A program made the translations under genes and the position numbers. The notes beneath the pieces are model-generated. The model searched no databases. It was not told the DNA's origin and saw nothing but the letters and a program-made list of their open reading frames with translations. Below are positions 9,326 through 17,883 of a DNA stretch of 64,000 nt, piece by piece. Positions within the stretch are counted from its first letter, which is position 1, and the number at the start of each line of letters is the position of its first letter. Origin of the DNA: Treponema sp. UBA4267. Its GTDB lineage: Bacteria; Spirochaetota; Spirochaetia; Treponematales; Treponemataceae. Location: NCBI GenBank assembly GCA_002395155.1, contig DGWD01000029.1, positions 59,655 to 123,654 of the forward strand, given 5' to 3'.

Positions 9326-9396
9326 ATCTTTTCTTTTACTAGTTCAAATTTTGTTAAATCCGGTCGAACTATATAAAAGTTTATTGAATTAGTATA

Positions 9397-9930
9397 TCAT
9401 TTTTCGATTGATTGTTTTATCGATTTAATTGTTTCTTTTGAAACCTTATAACCAAAATTAATTTCATTTAAGATATTATCATCATAAAACACTTTTGTTG
9501 TAAAAATGCCGTAATTTTCAAGCTGAAAATCAGTGTCCTGGAATAATGCTCTATATTCATGTTCTGTCGCCCAACATTTTTTCTTATGTGTTAAATTATA
9601 GTTGACATTTACAATCTGTGATTTTCTATCTTTGAACAATTGTAAAGGGTGATTACCTTTATTATCATATTTTATTTGCTGAAAATTAATAATGTGATTT
9701 GTGATTTTTACATTTAATGTTTCATTTTTATTTGAAAATTCTATGCGTTTAGGCATAAATGAATTTGTAAAATCAACTTCATAACCAATACAGATTCCAT
9801 TATAGTTTCCTGCATATAATCCCCACATGGATTCATTCATACAATCAGTTGTAAGGCTTAATAAATGATTTTTTTCAACAATATACTTCCTCAAATTTGT
9901 AAGACCGTTCAAAACTTTTTCTTCTTGAAT
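9397..9930 (-). pseudogene. DUF2971 family protein, N-terminally truncated
   Basis: The frame is open from a stop at 9942 down to 9397 and holds the DUF2971 core: SMWGLYAGNYNGICIGYEV, then KKCWATEHEYRALF. Intact members are roughly 250-300 residues and start with a conserved region of about 80-100 residues that is missing here. There is no ATG; only a TTG at 9912 could start translation, giving 171 residues. I found no N-terminal part in other frames upstream, because the ASCH gene begins there. Most likely a remnant left by a deletion. DUF2971 proteins are common in defence islands; function unknown. Confidence 0.65.
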
Positions 9931-9980
9931 GAGTTCTTTTTATTCCGTCAACAGTTGATAGACGATTATTCGCATTAATT

Positions 9981-10376
9981 CTATAACGCCTGTTTTATTG
10001 CTTCGTCCGCTATATATAAATAACTTTGAGGTGCAGATGAAATATTTAATTCAGTTAAAGAGATTTGTCTATCATATTTAATGGGATTGCTTAAAACATA
10101 AGCATATGCAAAATCACGATTACTAAAATATTTCATAAAGGCTGATTTTTCGATTCCAGCATTTTTACAAGTAAGGTTCCAGATTTTTTCAGGAGTATCT
10201 TTTAAAATGTTTGAAACAGAAACCTCTCCTACAATTTTACTTACAGGAGAAGTTTCATATATTATAATTTTGGAAATTATTTTTTTACACACTGTTGTTC
10301 TAAATTCGAATTTCTTTTCACCAGAAAAGATTCTCATAACATATTCTGGCTTTATTGAAAACAGTGCATTAAGCAT
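9981..10376 (-). CDS. ASCH/PUA-like domain protein
   Basis: 131 residues opening with ALFSIKPEYVMRIFSGEKKFEFRT and then IIIYETSPVSKIVGEVSV, the typical ASCH-domain start. ASCH domains have a PUA-like beta barrel thought to bind RNA or act on nucleotides. The 3' end of the GNAT gene upstream overlaps its start by 8 bases, so the pair is co-translated. ASCH-GNAT pairs occur in mobile regions; a toxin-antitoxin-like role is possible but not shown by sequence. Confidence 0.78.
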   Translation of the reverse strand: MLNALFSIKPEYVMRIFSGEKKFEFRTTVCKKIISKIIIYETSPVSKIVGEVSVSNILKDTPEKIWNLTCKNAGIEKSAFMKYFSNRDFAYAYVLSNPIKYDRQISLTELNISSAPQSYLYIADEAIKQAL

Positions 10377-10857
10377 ATATTACAGATTCTGGTAAATACA
10401 GATGTCCATTGAATGTGAACTCCGTATGATTATTTGCATAATAATTTGGCAAAGCATCAACTGATTCAAAATTGAATTTATTTAGCAACCTATCAAAATC
10501 ATTTAATCGATTATCAGAAACTGTGATAAGAGGTTTGTCGGTATTAAGCTCATTAAATGCAATATTCATAAATTTCTGCCCAAAGCCATTCATTCGACTT
10601 TCTTTGTCCACATAAAGTGTACAAATTTTCTTTTCGAAATTTGTATTTTTAAGAATCAAAACACCATTAACTTTTCCAAAACTTAAAGTGGTTTGTGCAA
10701 TAAATACTTCACGAGTGCCATTTGAAAGTCCTGGAACTACTTTATCATAAAACCAACTGTAAAATTCAGGGTATTCTGTTCGCAAAAATGAGAGTTCGCT
10801 AAAGATTGAGTCTATTTTTGAATCAACGGCAGTGATTCTTTTAATATTACAAGCCAT
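10369..10857 (-). CDS. GNAT family N-acetyltransferase
   Basis: 162 residues from the ATG at 10857, which I prefer because GGGAGG lies six to seven bases upstream; an earlier in-frame start at 10875 has none. The acetyl-CoA region is visible as KICTLYVDKESRMNGFGQKFMNIAFNEL (motif A, R/Q-x-x-G-x-G/A variant), preceded by a beta strand VNGVLILKNT. The substrate is unknown. Overlaps the ASCH gene by 8 bases; together they look like a two-gene unit. Confidence 0.75.
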   Translation of the reverse strand: MACNIKRITAVDSKIDSIFSELSFLRTEYPEFYSWFYDKVVPGLSNGTREVFIAQTTLSFGKVNGVLILKNTNFEKKICTLYVDKESRMNGFGQKFMNIAFNELNTDKPLITVSDNRLNDFDRLLNKFNFESVDALPNYYANNHTEFTFNGHLYLPESVIYA

Positions 10858-10918
10858 AACTATCCTCCCTATCAAAATATTTTATCACGGATCCGGATAA
10901 ATGAAAAGATATATTATT

Positions 10919-11929
10919 TTATTGGAAGCATTGAATTAATTTGCATATCCAAGAGGGAAGATTCCAAATAACATTACCTAAAATCGAGCCTGCGGATCCA
11001 ATTAATATTGTTAACCAAAAATATTTCCAAAAAATTGACTTTCCTACATCATATTTTATAAAAAAATCAACCGCCTCATTATTATAATTAATTTCACCGG
11101 TATCCTTATTCTTAAAACTTTTTTTATAATGATAGGCAATCAAATTATCGGTATTTTCATTGTCAATATAATCATTCCATATATCTTTTTCAAGTTTTCT
11201 TGGAGAGCACTCTTCTGTTGTCAATAAATTTACAGATGTCTTTGTAATTAAAAGAAAATGAACAGATTCTATTACAAATCTATCATAAAGATTTATTTGT
11301 TGAAAAAGATTATCTCCCAAGCTTCTTTTATTATTAAAACGAAAATCAATTGTATATGTTGTGTAGAAATAATTTTGAAAGCTTTTTGTTGTAGGTTCAA
11401 ATGAACATAATATTTCCCTAAAATCAACATTTTTTATTCTAAAACGAAAATAAATATTATCCTTTTCTTTTTCCAAATTCGAAAATAAACTCTTATTTGT
11501 TTTCTCATCAAAAAGGTTAATACTTAATATAGTACCATTGTCATAAATGGCTTTATCAAATCCATCATTTATCTTTATTTCATCTTTTAATGTATATGCA
11601 TAGAAATTTTTTGAAGGATTCTTTTCATTTTCTAAAGGAATCAGTTTATTTTGTACAGATTTTACCGATAAATTTTCATTAAATAAAGCACTTGGTAACT
11701 TTTCTTTTAGTTTACATCCCAAATCCTTTATATTTGAAGATTTAACTGAAAATGGAACAAATAAGAAAAGTTGTTTTATGTTTTTTGTGTTTTTTGTCAA
11801 GATTCCAATATCTAAATAATTTTCATTATCTGCTTGAAATTCACAACTAGCCCAGAGATTAAAATTTAATTTGGCTTCAACCTTTATAGTTGAGTCTAAA
11901 CTTTTATACCAAAAAGCAAAACTTTGCAA
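10919..11929 (-). CDS. Hypothetical protein with C-terminal membrane segment
   Basis: 336 residues, AT-rich and Asn/Lys/Phe-rich, not recognised. Most of it should be soluble alpha/beta; a hydrophobic segment near residues 303-325 (YFWLTILIGSAGSILGNVIW) would anchor the C-terminus. It starts with TTG, supported by GGGAGAAG seven bases upstream. It lies alone between the GNAT gene and the hsdS remnant; such membrane-anchored orphans are frequent in defence islands, but nothing here proves a role. Confidence 0.6.
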   Translation of the reverse strand: MQSFAFWYKSLDSTIKVEAKLNFNLWASCEFQADNENYLDIGILTKNTKNIKQLFLFVPFSVKSSNIKDLGCKLKEKLPSALFNENLSVKSVQNKLIPLENEKNPSKNFYAYTLKDEIKINDGFDKAIYDNGTILSINLFDEKTNKSLFSNLEKEKDNIYFRFRIKNVDFREILCSFEPTTKSFQNYFYTTYTIDFRFNNKRSLGDNLFQQINLYDRFVIESVHFLLITKTSVNLLTTEECSPRKLEKDIWNDYIDNENTDNLIAYHYKKSFKNKDTGEINYNNEAVDFFIKYDVGKSIFWKYFWLTILIGSAGSILGNVIWNLPSWICKLIQCFQ

Positions 11930-12005
11930 TTAACTTCTCCCTTAAATTGTAAATATCTTTAAAAAATACTAAAAAATCACTCAATTAGCAACAAATTTTT
12001 CGAAA

Positions 12006-12251
12006 TTAAACTTCAATTTCGCCATTTATCAACTTTTGTAGCAAAGTATCACGGAGATTTTCTAGTTGTTTGATTTCTCGTTGTGTGGATAACACTTTTT
12101 CGAATATCGGTTTAATTATATTCTGAAACTTTGATAATGTTTCTGTTGTTGGCAGTGAAATTTCAAAGTTTTTCAAAATATCTGTTTTAAGATTTGTGAA
12201 AATACTTCCATTCCCCAAGTTTAGTAATGATATGTAAACTAAGAAAATTCC
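12006..12251 (-). pseudogene. hsdS: Type I restriction specificity subunit, C-terminal remnant
   Basis: The frame is open from a stop at 12254 to 12006 and reads as the end of an HsdS protein: a LGNGSIFTNLKTDILKNFEI block, PTTETLSKFQNIIKPIFEKV and the coiled coil REIKQLENLRDTLLQKLING. Intact HsdS is about 400 residues with two target-recognition domains; only the last ~80 residues remain. No hsdM or hsdR is present in the window. A TTG at 12218 is the only start, so this is probably not expressed as a working protein. Confidence 0.72.
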
Positions 12252-12366
12252 TTATTTTACTTTCGAGGAAATACTAAAAGTACAGATTGGGTCTAGAAAA
12301 CATCATAATGTGGATGAAAATTGTGGAAATTATGATGAACCGATCTTGATTTCATTTGATAAATAA
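12238..12366 (+). pseudogene. Short C-terminal gene fragment
   Basis: A 42-codon open stretch after a stop reads TKKIPYFTFEEILKVQIGSR and ends ...NYDEPILISFDK. It has coding-like composition but no start codon or ribosome site and abuts the hsdS remnant. It looks like the tail of a lost gene. Family not recognised. Confidence 0.3.
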
Positions 12367-12499
12367 TTAAATATATGTTAAATTTTTTTTAACAAGTAGC
12401 ATCTATTTGGGTATAGAATTAGTATTTCCTTGTACTCTGTTTATTTATTATCTTAAGTTCTTGCTTCATTTTGTATTTACTACTTATGGAGGATTCAGA

Positions 12500-12577
12500 A
12501 TGGCAGATTTCTTAAACTTAGTTCTAGATTTTGCAAGTGATTGGTTTGGTGCAGTTATGGGGCAAGGGCTAACCTAA
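12500..12577 (+). CDS. Small hydrophobic peptide, 25 residues
   Basis: MADFLNLVLDFASDWFGAVM followed by GQGLT. A strong ribosome site (GGAGG, 12488-12492) is spaced seven bases from the ATG. The peptide is amphipathic and mostly hydrophobic, like type I toxins or phenol-soluble-modulin-type peptides. It is the only plus-strand signal of this quality in the 12.2-12.8 kb gap. No homology is recognised; it may be a real small gene of the island or a lucky short frame. Confidence 0.45.
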   Translation: MADFLNLVLDFASDWFGAVMGQGLT

Positions 12578-12620
12578 GCAGTTTCTAGAAATACTATAAT
12601 ATATCTAATGATGATAATTG

Positions 12621-12655
12621 CACTAGGAGGTTCAATTCCTCCTCACGCCCCACCA
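12621..12655 (+). other. tRNA/tmRNA 3'-end-like sequence, possible attachment-site remnant
   Basis: The stretch contains a T-arm-like hairpin GGAGG-TTCAATT-CCTCC (12626-12642) with the invariant TTC-A-A loop pattern, followed by ACGCCCC-A-CCA ending at 12655. This is what the end of a tRNA or tmRNA looks like, but there are two extra bases between T-stem and acceptor strand and the upstream 60 bases do not fold into D- and anticodon arms. GGGGC at 12559-12563 could pair with GCCCC. Islands that insert into tRNA or tmRNA genes leave such partial copies. Confidence 0.35.
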
Positions 12656-12772
12656 TTTTTTGTTTTATTTTAATTACATTTCTAAGTTACCAACTAACTA
12701 GATTATTCCCAGAATTTTCTGCTTCATCAAAATAAATTGTTCTCATATCTCAACCTCTGCAATCAATACCTT

Positions 12773-14134
12773 CTAATTCTTAAATCTTTTTCCTCTTTCC
12801 AAAAACTTACTTTCAAGAACAACCCATTTTCTCATATCATTTACGGTATGGTCATTTAATTGCTTCTGTAAGTCTTCCATATAATTAACTTCAGGTAATC
12901 CCTTTTTATTTCTATAGTTTACTGCACGAAAAAACACTCCTGTACCAGCAAGTGGAAGCGGAAAGAATTGTAACATCTTTATTTGAGTTCCAGGTTTATC
13001 ATAGAACCAACTTTTTCCATCCTTTAATGGAAATAATGAATCAAAAAATGAAAACGCTTTTGGGATTTCTTCAATAGGAATTTTTGTTAATTGTGAAAGT
13101 AATTCATATTCTTCTGATTCATAAGGTTTTAATATAAATCCTCCAAATAAGAAAATAAAAACTTGCCAAAAATATGGATACAAATAAAAATATTTATCAT
13201 TATCCATATTTCTTAATGTCATACAAACATTTAATGGTAATGCATCATGTTGTAATAAATTAAAAATATCATCTTTTTTAGGAGAAAAATAATCAAGAAC
13301 ACATGTTTTCAGCAATTCTAGTTTTGCAAGTAATTCTATATATAGGGATACATAAATTGGTGAAATGTCTTCTACCTGATAGAATAATTTTTTAAAAATA
13401 CCATCATTGAATCTAGATACTTCTTTAGGGAATTTTTTAGTTGCCTCTAATTCACTAAGCCTTCCTGATAAGTTTTTATTTTCATGAAAAGCAGAAATAA
13501 GCTCTTGTATTCTTGTTATTTCATCGGAACAAAAGAAGCTTAAACTGTTTATTCGTCTATAATATTTCTCAACTTGTAGATATCCATTATTTTCTTCTGC
13601 TTCTGAGAATGATTTTACCCTCTCATGCAAATATATAAACATTTCAGCTTCTAATCCAAATGCAATTCTATACAAAAGTGCATATTCACAATCATTTGAA
13701 GTCATGTTAAATGTTGACAAAAGATCTGAATCATCAAGGCAAGAACCGTCCTCAGATTCTTTGTCTATGACTAAATCAATATTAAAAAATTTTTTGCAAT
13801 GTTCCTTTGTTAAATCAGTTTTATCTTTATCCTTCTGAACTATAAAACTTGCTTTATTATATTCAAGATATTTTATCCACCCGTAAACTTTAAAGATCTC
13901 TGGATATCCCCATTTTCCAGATTTTATTTCTATTAGGTTTCTATCTACAGAATTGCTAGAAAATTTTGTTGAAACTATGTCCAATTCCAATAATTCTTCT
14001 GCATCAATCCAGCAATGAATACCTCGTTCTAAATAATATCCACCACAAGCAAGAAGTGAAGCTATATAATCTTCATAATCTTTATCCTTTGGTATTGAAG
14101 GGAAAAATAAACCTTTATTCTTTTTGTCACTCAT
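12773..14134 (-). CDS. Putative PD-(D/E)XK nuclease domain protein
   Basis: 453 residues. The first ~90 residues fit a restriction-endonuclease-like core: YEDYIASLLA (Glu21), ELLELDIVS (Asp52) and RNLIEIKSGKWG (Glu69, Lys71), the D-x(16)-E-x-K pattern of Mrr/Hjc-type nucleases, which cut DNA. The remaining ~350 residues are helical and not recognised. Its ATG overlaps the stop of the upstream hsdS remnant (14131-14134), so translation is coupled to it. Its place inside a decayed type I restriction locus suggests a defence role. Confidence 0.55.
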   Translation of the reverse strand: MSDKKNKGLFFPSIPKDKDYEDYIASLLACGGYYLERGIHCWIDAEELLELDIVSTKFSSNSVDRNLIEIKSGKWGYPEIFKVYGWIKYLEYNKASFIVQKDKDKTDLTKEHCKKFFNIDLVIDKESEDGSCLDDSDLLSTFNMTSNDCEYALLYRIAFGLEAEMFIYLHERVKSFSEAEENNGYLQVEKYYRRINSLSFFCSDEITRIQELISAFHENKNLSGRLSELEATKKFPKEVSRFNDGIFKKLFYQVEDISPIYVSLYIELLAKLELLKTCVLDYFSPKKDDIFNLLQHDALPLNVCMTLRNMDNDKYFYLYPYFWQVFIFLFGGFILKPYESEEYELLSQLTKIPIEEIPKAFSFFDSLFPLKDGKSWFYDKPGTQIKMLQFFPLPLAGTGVFFRAVNYRNKKGLPEVNYMEDLQKQLNDHTVNDMRKWVVLESKFLERGKRFKN

Positions 14135-14694
14135 AATATAAGCCCATTAACCTCAATTTCACTATTCATTAACGTTGGTAATAAAGTATCTCGTATATTT
14201 ACCAATTTTTGATTTTCAAGTTTATTATTAAAAATATGTTTCATAATTGGTGTAATTAAGTTCTCAAAATCTGATACAGCTTTGTCACCTGAACTAAATG
14301 CTATTTGCTTCAAATCGCTGGCGATAACATGTCCAAGCCCTGTTATTTGTTTACAACTGGCGCGATGGCAAAACTTTGGCTTAAAATATTTTAACAAACA
14401 ATATGTGAACCATTTATTATTTGTATGACTTTTTACATTAAAAGTATGTTGATTTAAGATTCCATTTCCTAACGACCAGATAAAAATATCGATTGAAGTA
14501 TCTGGATTACCTGACCAAGAAAAAAGAATATCTCCGTTTTCAACGTTATATTTTGGATCTTTCTCTCCATTAAAATATTGAGTCGCTTCTGTTATACCAT
14601 TTTTTAATTCTGCTATTTTAATAATAGGTAATCCTTCTGTCCCATATTCATCTTCTTTGTTATGCTTTATCCATTTTTTCTGTCGTCTACATCT
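14131..14694 (-). pseudogene. hsdS: Type I restriction specificity subunit, C-terminal half
   Basis: The frame is open from a stop at 14697 to 14131, about 187 codons, without a proper start at its 5' end. It reads as one HsdS target-recognition domain: YGTEGLPIIKIAELKNGITE, then NVENGDILFSWSGNPDTS, then LKYFKPKFCHRASCKQITGL, followed by the coiled-coil tail (NQKLVNIRDTLLPTLMNSEI). The N-terminal half is gone and the remaining 5' end runs into the end of the toxin gene, so this is a recombination scar. A TTG at 14397 could start an 88-residue product. Confidence 0.72.
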
Positions 14695-15005
14695 TTATAG
14701 ACTTCCATATTTTCTCGTTTACCGATGCCCCAGACTTCTATAATTTCTACTTTTTCTGGAGTCAAAAGTCGATAAACAATACGGACTACCTTTCCGCAGG
14801 CATATAATTTATAAAAACCTGTTAAATCCATATTTGCCTTGTTTCCCAAAGGGAATCCAAGAAATGGATTTTTATCAAGTTTTGTGAATTTTTTGTCTAC
14901 TTCAACTCTTATGCTTCCATCTAAATTATTGTACTCTTCGGCTGCTTCTGGAATTAATTGAATTTTATCAAATTCATCTTTTTTATCTTCCCATTTTTTT
15001 GCCAT
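14667..15005 (-). CDS. RelE/ParE-type toxin
   Basis: 112 residues. The C-terminal half has the RelE/ParE fold signature: FYKLYACGKVVRIVYRLLTP then VEIIEVWGIGKRENMEVY, close to the RelE subgroup that cleaves mRNA on the ribosome. The N-terminal IQLIPEAAEEYNNLDGSIRVEV is the usual helix pair. It overlaps the antitoxin gene by one base, a standard toxin-antitoxin arrangement. The 3' end overlaps the 5' remains of the hsdS frame, marking a junction. Confidence 0.85.
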   Translation of the reverse strand: MAKKWEDKKDEFDKIQLIPEAAEEYNNLDGSIRVEVDKKFTKLDKNPFLGFPLGNKANMDLTGFYKLYACGKVVRIVYRLLTPEKVEIIEVWGIGKRENMEVYKDVDDRKNG

Positions 15006-15277
15006 TACTTTTTCCTTAAAGATGACCAGCTGACATTTTTTGAAGCATCATAATGACTCATTCGTTCCTGTACCATTGAATAAATTTCTTTCTGTTCTTC
15101 AAGTTCTTCCAATTCAGCAAGTTTTTCGTAGCGGTCAAAAGACATTATTACAGCTTCCATTGTGTTATTTTTCATAATAAATACAGGCTGTTTGTCTTCA
15201 GAAACTTTTCTGACAGTCTGCGTAAGAGTTTTCTGCAACTGAGTAATTGGCATTATCTGTGCTGTATCTACCATCAT
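15005..15277 (-). CDS. Phd/YefM-type antitoxin
   Basis: 90 residues. The N-terminal DNA-binding part (PITQLQKTLTQTVRKVSEDKQ) and FIMKNNTMEAVIMSFDRYEKLAEL are typical for the Phd/YefM family, which represses its own promoter and neutralises the toxin through its C-terminal tail. AGAGG lies seven bases before the ATG at 15277. It is the first gene of the two-gene operon. Confidence 0.87.
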   Translation of the reverse strand: MMVDTAQIMPITQLQKTLTQTVRKVSEDKQPVFIMKNNTMEAVIMSFDRYEKLAELEELEEQKEIYSMVQERMSHYDASKNVSWSSLRKK

Positions 15278-15306
15278 ATTATTACCTCTTATTTATATAA
15301 TAATAT
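15276..15306. promoter_or_regulatory. Inverted repeat at toxin-antitoxin promoter
   Basis: ATATTATT (15276-15283) and AATAATAT (15299-15306) are perfect inverted copies 15 bases apart, covering the start codon and ribosome site of the antitoxin gene. This is where Phd/YefM antitoxins bind to shut off their own operon. The site is AT-rich, so chance is not excluded. Confidence 0.35.
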
Positions 15307-15366
15307 GTATTTTTCTATATAGTCAAGTACATATCTTGAAATCGTACCATTTTTTTACTTTAATAT

Positions 15367-15933
15367 TTAATTATATATCAAAAAACGGTCATGCATTTTT
15401 GTTGTATGATTTAATGTAAGAGTCGGATACTGAGTATCTTTTACGTTGTATTTGTCGATTAAATCAAAAAGTACTTCTACTTTTTTGTCTGTTTCTTTCT
15501 GATGAACATTTGTATCTAAAAGCTGCTTTTTAATTGTGTTGATCTCAGAAAAAACTTTCGCATTGTTTTGCAAAAAGTGTCGCATTGCGACAAAAGCACG
15601 CATAATCTGAATATTCACTTCTACTGCTGTAGGGCTCTTTAGGACCGATGAAAGCATGGCAACGCCCTGTTCTGTAAAAGCATAAGGCGTTACGGAGGAA
15701 TGCTTCATTGTTTTAAACCGGTCACAATTTGTGACCAGTTCATCTTTTTCTGATTTGTCCAAAGCAAACATAAAGTCTTCTGGAAAACGCTCTATATTTC
15801 TTTTTACAACCTGATTCAGAACTTTTGTTTCTGTTCCGTAGAGTTCTGCCAGGTCTCGATCTATCATTACCTGCTGATTTCTGATTGTGAGAATTTTTGC
15901 TTCTATTGTTTTTGCTGTAATTTCATTGCTCAT
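15367..15933 (-). pseudogene. ORF6N-domain protein with internal deletion and truncated end
   Basis: 188 residues from the ATG at 15933. Residues 1-110 are a good ORF6N domain (KILTIRNQQVMIDRDLAELY, FPEDFMFALD, AFTEQGVAMLSSVLKSPTAV). In full-length relatives this is followed by an ~65-residue segment and a C-terminal domain with an HDRFLI motif. Here the linker VEVLFDLIDKYNVKDTQ jumps directly to YPTLTLNHTTKMHDRFLI and then stops after YN, so the middle is deleted and the end cut. ORF6N proteins come from phages and mobile elements. The missing parts are inferred from my knowledge of the family, not from an alignment. Confidence 0.65.
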
Positions 15934-15963
15934 GCTATTAACCAAATATTAATATAGCATCAT

Positions 15964-16085
15964 TCAGGGAAGAATTCGAGCCTTCCAAAATCTTGAAATC
16001 GCATATTGAAGAGTTGTATCATAATCCCATAAATTGTTAATTTCTGCAGGTGTTAAAATATTTCCTGTTTGTTCTAAGTTCTCAA
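15964..16085 (-). pseudogene. C-terminal gene fragment next to a GC-rich repeat
   Basis: The minus strand reads NLEQTGNILTPAEINNLWDY and ends ISRFWKARILP before a stop. The frame is cut on its 5' side exactly where the GC-rich repeat begins. It has coding character but I do not recognise the family. Confidence 0.4.
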
Positions 16086-16106
16086 CGCTGCCCCCGTAAC
16101 GCCCCT
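16084..16106 (-). repeat. GC-rich interspersed repeat, truncated (copy C)
   Basis: On the minus strand this begins GGGGCGTTACGGGGGCAGCG, nearly the same as the left end of the element at 63.41 kb (GGGGCGTTGCGGGG). Only this end is present. It separates two gene fragments. Confidence 0.45.
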
Positions 16107-16122
16107 TGGGAAAGATTTTTAT

Positions 16123-16302
16123 TTACAATTCACCCTCTTCCATTACTGAAACTTTTACATTTGGATACAGTTCCATCATTTTTTCATAGGTTAAAAGATT
16201 TGAATTATATTCTTCTTGTGTAACAAACAAATAAACTTCTTTATTATTTGAAAAATCCGGAATTTCTTTAATATCTATGCCTGAAAGAAAAGATAAAAAT
16301 TT
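16123..16302 (-). pseudogene. C-terminal gene fragment downstream of thiP
   Basis: An open stretch of 60 codons between a stop and 16123 reads FLSGIDIKEIPDFSNNKEVY, LFVTQEEYNSNLLTYEKMME and ends KVSVMEEGEL. It lacks a start codon. It lies directly after thiP and may be what remains of a gene once in the thiamine operon, or of an island gene. Not recognised. Confidence 0.4.
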
Positions 16303-16369
16303 CTATTACACATTCAGAACATTCTTTTGGTAAAACAATTTATGCAGAAAGGAGTATTATTTTAAACCT

Positions 16370-17875
16370 TTAATCCGCTCTTAAACGGCCTGTAAGAATA
16401 AAAACCAGGGCACAAATTAAGCCCAAGATGACACCCGCCGCACAGGCTTCGTTAAACCTGTAAGCTCCAGCCAATCTATAGGTAAATAATGATAAAGTAT
16501 CAAACCTGGGAATGGCTAAAACCAGCGGCAGGGTGGTATCTCCGGTGCTAATGGCAAAACAAAAGCCAAAAGCACTTATCAAACTTTTTTTACTAACTGG
16601 TAACAAAACTCTCCAAATAATGTCCAGCTTACTTTTTGATAATATAAGGGACGCATCCATTGTATCCCTGTTTATTTTTGACAAATGAGGATAAATCACC
16701 CTGAAAGCTAGCGGCCAGTTCAAAAGCGACTGGGCCAAAATCAGGCAGATTACATTCCCTTTGTGAACAATCATTGTAATTAAAACTCCAACAACAACAC
16801 TAGAAATTGCCATTGGAATCATTGGAAGAACCTTAAAGATGATGTTTACAGGCCGTCCGTTTTTTCCTTCCAAAAATTGCAGTAAAAGTGAATAGGCAAA
16901 TCCTAGCAGAGTGCACAAAAAACCTGTACAGCAGCCTATTTTTACAGTAGAAGCAACAGAAGGCCAGAAACTCCTCATCTTAATAATTCTGCGAAAGGTT
17001 GCTAGTGTAATTCCTGCAGGACCCGCAGTTACTCCCGTCTGACTTGAAGTAAAGGCATTAAAAACAATTCCCAAAAGAGGAGCCAGAAAAAATAAACAAA
17101 TTACAAGAATTACCAGACTGAATACAGATATTTCTTTAAATCCAGTCATCTTTATCCTTGTATTCCAAATCTCCGAAGCAAGTCCTTTCAGTTTAGAAGT
17201 CTTTTGCTCCAGCATAGTATAGAAAACTGTTATAACAATTAAAATTGAAGTTTCAATTATGGCTAAAAGTCCAACCTGTTTATAGTCCAGGGTGGCACGG
17301 GCAGCCTTGTAAATTTCAACTTCGAGCGTAGAATTCCCAATCCCACCAAAAAGCAAAACCAGAATAAAACTCAAAAAACAATAAATAAAAACCAGCAGAC
17401 TTGAAGAAGCTATAGAAGGCATAAGTTGATGTAGTGTAAGAGTCCTAAAAATACGTCCTTCACTAGCCCCAAGAAGTCTGGCGGATTCAGCAGGTTCCAC
17501 AGGAAGTCTTTCCCAAGCGTCCGAAAGATTTTTCATTATCAGCGGGAAGTTGTAAAAACCATGTGCAATTATAAGACCTGCAAAGGAATATAAAAGTCTA
17601 AGAGGAGGTTTTTCAAGTCCAAAAATGAACATTAAAAAGCGATTAAGTCCCCCATTCATTCCCAAAAATGTCACATAGCCCAAAGCAATTAAAAGTGATG
17701 GGAGACAAAAGGGAATTGCAGATAATGAAAGTAAGAATCTTCTACCAGGAAACTTCCTTCGACCGCAAAAAAAAGCGGCTGGAATTCCTATAAGAAGAGC
17801 CATTAAAGTCGAAAGGGTCGCCTGGAAAAAAGTAAACCAGGCAACTCTTATAACATGAGAAAAATCCAAGTGCAA
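16370..17875 (-). CDS. thiP: Thiamine ABC transporter permease
   Basis: 501 residues with about 12 hydrophobic segments in two homologous halves, the size and layout of ThiP/FbpB permeases. Each half carries the cytoplasmic coupling loop: EPAESARLLGASEGRIFRTL near residue 125 and DTMDASLILSKSKLDIIWRV near 420. It follows thiB by 8 bases, so both are on one mRNA behind the TPP riboswitch. Its ATPase partner is thiQ at 6.4-7.0 kb, beyond the island. Confidence 0.9.
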   Translation of the reverse strand: MHLDFSHVIRVAWFTFFQATLSTLMALLIGIPAAFFCGRRKFPGRRFLLSLSAIPFCLPSLLIALGYVTFLGMNGGLNRFLMFIFGLEKPPLRLLYSFAGLIIAHGFYNFPLIMKNLSDAWERLPVEPAESARLLGASEGRIFRTLTLHQLMPSIASSSLLVFIYCFLSFILVLLFGGIGNSTLEVEIYKAARATLDYKQVGLLAIIETSILIVITVFYTMLEQKTSKLKGLASEIWNTRIKMTGFKEISVFSLVILVICLFFLAPLLGIVFNAFTSSQTGVTAGPAGITLATFRRIIKMRSFWPSVASTVKIGCCTGFLCTLLGFAYSLLLQFLEGKNGRPVNIIFKVLPMIPMAISSVVVGVLITMIVHKGNVICLILAQSLLNWPLAFRVIYPHLSKINRDTMDASLILSKSKLDIIWRVLLPVSKKSLISAFGFCFAISTGDTTLPLVLAIPRFDTLSLFTYRLAGAYRFNEACAAGVILGLICALVFILTGRLRAD

Positions 17876-17883
17876 GCCTCAGA

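Noticed and set aside
9157..9342. Short plus-strand open frame through the GC-rich patch
   Set aside because: Arg/Cys/Pro-rich translation, no ribosome site, and the DNA is better explained by nested inverted repeats shared with other copies.
12559..12655. A complete tRNA or tmRNA gene
   Set aside because: Only the T-arm and a CCA end are convincing. Two bases too many lie between T-stem and acceptor strand, and no D-arm or anticodon arm folds upstream, so I report only a 3'-end-like remnant.
16300..16374. Plus-strand coding stretch reading toward thiP (ITHSEHSFGKTIYAERSIIL)
   Set aside because: Too short, no start codon, and opposite to all neighbours; probably chance or part of a fragment.
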